DNA from: JAKAUF01 sp050746205
GTDB taxonomy: Bacteria > Acidobacteriota > Terriglobia > Terriglobales > SCQP01
Reading direction: 5' to 3'
DNA: 24,994 nucleotides
Assembly: GCA_050746205.1 (NCBI GenBank)
Contig: JBOGKW010000032.1
Span: 1-24,994 of the forward strand
Below are positions 22,442 through 24,994 of this stretch, one piece after another. Made by a program: the position numbers and the translations under genes. The notes below the pieces were generated by a model. It saw nothing but the letters and a program-made list of their open reading frames with translations, ran no database searches and had not been told where the DNA came from. Position 1 is the first letter of the stretch. Each line of letters starts with the position of its first letter.

Positions 22442-23317
22442 ATGAGGCTGCTGGGTCGCTTGGGCATTACCTTGGCCGTACTGGTGGTGATTTATGGGCT
22501 TTTCGTGCGGCTGAATGAGCGGAGCTGGCTGTTCAATCCGGCGCCCTACCCGGTCGGGCCCTGGTATAACCAATCCATCTACCATGCTCAGGACATCCGC
22601 TTCCCAGCGGTGGACGGCAGCAGCCTAGACGCATGGTGGGTGCCGACGGTAGCGCCGGAGCGCACCGTGCTGCTGTTCCATTCCCGGAGGGGAAACCTGA
22701 GTGATTTGGCGGAGCGGATCCTGCGGTTGCGACTGCTGCACTCGAACGTTTTCGCCGTGGACTATCGCGGCTATGGCAAGAGCCAAGGGCGGCCCTCGGT
22801 GGCGGGAGTCGTGCAGGACGGCGAAAGCGCCTACCAATACCTGACCCAGGTGCGGAAAATCCCGCCGCAACGCATCGTGGTGCAGGGCGATGAACTGGGG
22901 GCGGCGGTGGCGGCGGCGGTCGCGGCGCGGCATCCACAGGTGGCGGCGCTGGTGCTGGAATCGCCGTTTCCCAATTTGCGGGCGCTGGGCAACGCGATGA
23001 TGCCGCTGGCTGGGTGGTTCATGGGCGGGGGCTTTCCGGTGTTGCAGGAAGTGCGGCAGTATCCCGGGCCGAAGTTGGTTCTCTTCGGCGGCAGTGATGC
23101 CAATGTGCCCGCGGCGCTGTCCCAGGAAGTCTACGATGCGGCGTCAGAGCCAAAGCTGGAGCACGAATGGCCGGCTGCGACACAAAACCTGTTGGTGATT
23201 GATGCCGGGCCGAGCTATAGCCGCTGGATGACGACGTTCTACCAAAAAGCCAAGCTGGCGCCGGCGGTGCCGCAGCAGGTGTATCCCAAGCCGACATTGC
23301 GCGTGGGCGGGGGCTAG
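22442..23317 (+). CDS. Membrane-anchored alpha/beta-hydrolase-fold protein lacking catalytic residues
   Basis: The 291-residue protein starts with an N-terminal membrane anchor (LGITLAVLVVIYGLFV). The rest matches the Bem46/ABHD13-type hydrolase fold: VLLFHSRRGNLSDLAERI, VFAVDYRGYGKSQGRPS and LVLESPFPNL. The nucleophile elbow, normally GxSxG, reads GDELG, so Glu151 replaces the serine. The acid Asp219 is kept (GGSDANVP), but the region where the catalytic histidine is expected reads DAGPSYSRW and has none. It is therefore probably not a hydrolase but a binding or scaffold protein. ATG 22442 is chosen for the anchor; a longer frame from 22322 adds 40 unlikely residues. CATACT lies ten bases upstream. 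Confidence 0.8.
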   Translation: MRLLGRLGITLAVLVVIYGLFVRLNERSWLFNPAPYPVGPWYNQSIYHAQDIRFPAVDGSSLDAWWVPTVAPERTVLLFHSRRGNLSDLAERILRLRLLHSNVFAVDYRGYGKSQGRPSVAGVVQDGESAYQYLTQVRKIPPQRIVVQGDELGAAVAAAVAARHPQVAALVLESPFPNLRALGNAMMPLAGWFMGGGFPVLQEVRQYPGPKLVLFGGSDANVPAALSQEVYDAASEPKLEHEWPAATQNLLVIDAGPSYSRWMTTFYQKAKLAPAVPQQVYPKPTLRVGGG

Positions 23318-23320
23318 GCG

Positions 23321-23332
23321 CGGCCCGGGCCG
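23321..23332. terminator. Palindrome between convergent hydrolase-fold gene and fmt
   Basis: CGGCCCGGGCCG is a perfect 12-bp palindrome in the 19-base gap between the two stop codons. It could fold into a short bidirectional hairpin, but the loop would be small and no T-run is present. Confidence 0.25.
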
Positions 23333-23336
23333 GTGA

Positions 23337-24284
23337 TTAGCTGCCGAGCCGCTCGCCGGGCTGGAGGCGGGCGCCGCGAGCGAAGTCGGGTCCGGAGCTG
23401 GGGCGGCGGCCCTCGAGTTGGACCGTCTCCAGTCGCAGCCAGTTGGCGCCGCAAGCAACGAGGAGTTCAGCGCCGGCGGCGGCCAGCGTGCCCGGAACCG
23501 TGGCCGACAAAGCCGCGACGGCGGACGGCGGGGCGGGGTGACAAGCGAGGATCTGCAGGCGGCGGCCACGGAAGGTGCTGGCGATGCCCGGCCAGGGCTG
23601 GAAGCCGCGCCAACGGTTGTAAATTGCACCCGAGGGTACGGTCCAATCCACGGTGGCATTCGCGCGGGTGAGGAGCGGGGCCAGCGTCATGCCGGCGGAG
23701 GGCTGGGGCTGAGGCGTAACCGTGCCGGCGGCCAAGCCGCGCAAGGTGGCCAGCGTGAGTTCGGCCGCCAGGTCCGCCAGGCGGGCGCTTAATTGCGGCG
23801 CGGTTTCCTCGGCGCCAATGGAGACCTCTCGGCGCAGCAGGATGGCGCCCGTGTCCAGGCCGGCGTCAATACGCATGGTGGTGACCCCGGTGACGGTTTC
23901 GCCTTGGGCGATGGCCCATTGAATGGGCGCGGCGCCGCGCAAGCGAGGCAGCAGGGAAGCGTGGGCGTTGATGGCGCCCCAGCACGGCAGGTTGAAGACG
24001 GCCGCCGGCAGCAGTTGGCCGTAGGCGATCACGGCCAACGCCTCCGGCGCCCGCTCCGCGAGCCAGCCCAGCGCCTCCGCGCGCCGGATGCGCTCCGGTT
24101 GGATCAGCGGCAGGCGGAGTTCGGTGGCGGCCAGCTTGACCGCCGGAGCGCGCAGCTGGCCGCTGCGGCCAGCAGGACGGTCGGGCTGGCAGATCACGCC
24201 GGCGAGGTCAAAATCGGGCGCGGCCGCCAGGGCCCGCAGCGTGGGGACGGCAAACAGCGGCGTGCCCAGCAAGATCACGCGCAT
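23337..24284 (-). CDS. fmt: Methionyl-tRNA formyltransferase
   Basis: Fmt adds a formyl group from 10-formyl-tetrahydrofolate to initiator Met-tRNA. The 315-residue protein has the N-terminal LLGTPLFAVPTL, ICQPDRPAGR, and the catalytic residues Asn106 and His108 (INAHASLLPRLRGAAPIQ) and Asp144 (DAGLDTG), at the same numbers as in the E. coli enzyme. The C-terminal tRNA-binding domain (from about 205) includes GFQPWPGIAS. The gene follows def by four bases and so forms the usual def-fmt pair, the deformylase and formylase of initiation. Confidence 0.97.
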   Translation of the reverse strand: MRVILLGTPLFAVPTLRALAAAPDFDLAGVICQPDRPAGRSGQLRAPAVKLAATELRLPLIQPERIRRAEALGWLAERAPEALAVIAYGQLLPAAVFNLPCWGAINAHASLLPRLRGAAPIQWAIAQGETVTGVTTMRIDAGLDTGAILLRREVSIGAEETAPQLSARLADLAAELTLATLRGLAAGTVTPQPQPSAGMTLAPLLTRANATVDWTVPSGAIYNRWRGFQPWPGIASTFRGRRLQILACHPAPPSAVAALSATVPGTLAAAGAELLVACGANWLRLETVQLEGRRPSSGPDFARGARLQPGERLGS

Positions 24285-24288
24285 CAGG

Positions 24289-24804
24289 CTACCACTCGCC
24301 GTTTTTCTGCAGTTTCTTGATCTTGCGTTTGATCAAATCGCGCTTCAGGCCGGTGAGGTGGGAAAGGAACAAGACGCCATCGAGGTGGTCAATTTCATGC
24401 TGCAGGGCGCGAGCCAGCAGGCCTTCGCCGCTGACTTCCATCCAATTGCCCGCGGGATCCTGCGCGCGGGCGGTGGCGCGGATGGCGCGGCGGACGTTGG
24501 CGCGAAAGCCGGGAACGCTCAGGCAGCCTTCCTCGTCGTCTTGGGCGCCGTCGCGGGCAATGATGGACGGGTTCAGAAGCACATGGCGCTGAGCTGTATC
24601 CTCGCCGACGCTGCAATCAATGACGGTGATGCGGCGCGCAATTCCAATCTGCGTCGCCGCCAGCCCGACGCCGTTGGCCGCGTACATCGTCTCGAACATG
24701 TCGGCGATCAGCTGTTGCAGCTCTGGGGTGGCGAACTCGGTGACCGGCGCGGCCGGGGTGGTGAGGACCGGATCGAGGAATTTGACGATGGGATGAAGGG
24801 CCAC
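24289..24804 (-). CDS. def: Peptide deformylase
   Basis: This metal-dependent enzyme removes the N-formyl group from new proteins. The 171-residue protein carries the three family motifs: GVGLAATQIG (45-54), EGCLSVPG with Cys94, and QHEIDHLDG with His136, Glu137 and His140, which bind the metal and catalyse. The start is a GTG six bases after the aroC stop with no ribosome-binding site, so its translation is probably coupled to aroC. A lysine-rich tail (KRKIKKLQKNGEW) ends the protein. fmt follows after four bases. Confidence 0.97.
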   Translation of the reverse strand: MALHPIVKFLDPVLTTPAAPVTEFATPELQQLIADMFETMYAANGVGLAATQIGIARRITVIDCSVGEDTAQRHVLLNPSIIARDGAQDDEEGCLSVPGFRANVRRAIRATARAQDPAGNWMEVSGEGLLARALQHEIDHLDGVLFLSHLTGLKRDLIKRKIKKLQKNGEW

Positions 24805-24810
24805 GATAAT

Positions 24811-24994
24811 TCAGAACTCCCGAACTTGTTGCCAATAACCTTGGTAGTTGCGCAACAACTCGTGCAGAGAATCGGCGCCGAATTTGGCGAGCACGGCGCG
24901 CGCCAATGTCAGCGCCACCATGGATTCGCCGACAACGGCGGCGGCGGGAACGACGCAGACGTCGCTGCGCTCATAGGCGGCCTTGACCGGCTCG
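24811..24994 (-). CDS. aroC: Chorismate synthase, C-terminal part (runs off the window)
   Basis: Only the last 61 residues are in the window. They read EPVKAAYERSDVCVVPAAAV, then VGESMVALTLARAVLAKFG and a tail ending RNYQGYWQQVREF, which is the typical C-terminus of chorismate synthase. That enzyme forms chorismate from 5-enolpyruvylshikimate 3-phosphate, the last common step of aromatic amino acid synthesis. The stop is six bases before the GTG of def, so aroC, def and fmt are probably one operon. The short length leaves some room for doubt, but the YERSDVC and VPAA pattern is distinctive. Confidence 0.88.
   Translation of the reverse strand, partial: EPVKAAYERSDVCVVPAAAVVGESMVALTLARAVLAKFGADSLHELLRNYQGYWQQVREF

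Overview
This is a high-GC (roughly two-thirds G+C by eye) bacterial chromosomal window of densely packed genes with short gaps. There are no insertion sequences, tRNAs, rRNAs or CRISPR arrays that I can see. Housekeeping genes (hemC-hemD, a long-chain polyprenyl diphosphate synthase, yajQ, msrA, aroC-def-fmt) sit beside secreted peptidases, a secreted DinB-like protein and a degradative cluster. The style and gene mix resemble an acidobacterial genome, but that assignment is an inference from family content and not a proven one.

Layout. 34-1787 (+): hemC and hemD, tetrapyrrole synthesis. 1726-3989 (-): a CYTH-domain protein, a polyprenyl diphosphate synthase and yajQ. 4055-4933 (+): an exported NTF2-like/thioredoxin-fold protein that diverges from yajQ across a 65-bp gap containing a perfect dyad. 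4984-6833 (-): a small Tat-signal protein followed by an amidase-signature enzyme. 7087-8220 (+): a secreted DinB-like protein and msrA. 8441-18788 (-): a roughly 10.3-kb run of nine co-directional genes. 19122-22285 (-): an S9 prolyl-oligopeptidase-type peptidase and an M50 site-2 protease with CBS domains. 22442-23317 (+): an alpha/beta-hydrolase-fold protein that has lost its nucleophile and its histidine. 23337-24994 (-): aroC (3' end only), def and fmt.

The most interesting region is 8441-18846. Read in its own direction it encodes a TetR-type regulator with a clear promoter and palindromic operator, a crotonase, an aldehyde dehydrogenase, a compact BoxB-like (benzoyl-CoA 2,3-epoxidase family) di-iron protein, a second crotonase resembling cyclohexa-1,5-diene-1-carbonyl-CoA hydratase (Dch), a TPR protein, and the three subunits of a molybdenum enzyme of the 4-hydroxybenzoyl-CoA reductase (HBCR) type. 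The FAD subunit of that enzyme carries the four-cysteine insertion diagnostic of HBCR. The set combines an oxygen-dependent ring epoxidase, a hydratase best known from the anaerobic reductive route, and a reductive dehydroxylase. The simplest reading is a self-regulated operon for hydroxylated aryl-CoA degradation in which (hydroxy)benzoyl-CoA is dehydroxylated, epoxidised and hydrated, and a semialdehyde is oxidised. BoxA, BoxC and a CoA ligase are not in the window.

Smaller observations include a 15-bp tandem duplication across the start codon of the CYTH gene, two genes (hemC and the thioredoxin-like gene) whose -10-like boxes end five bases before the start codon (possible leaderless mRNAs), and several intergenic hairpins sharing a GGCGTCC core.
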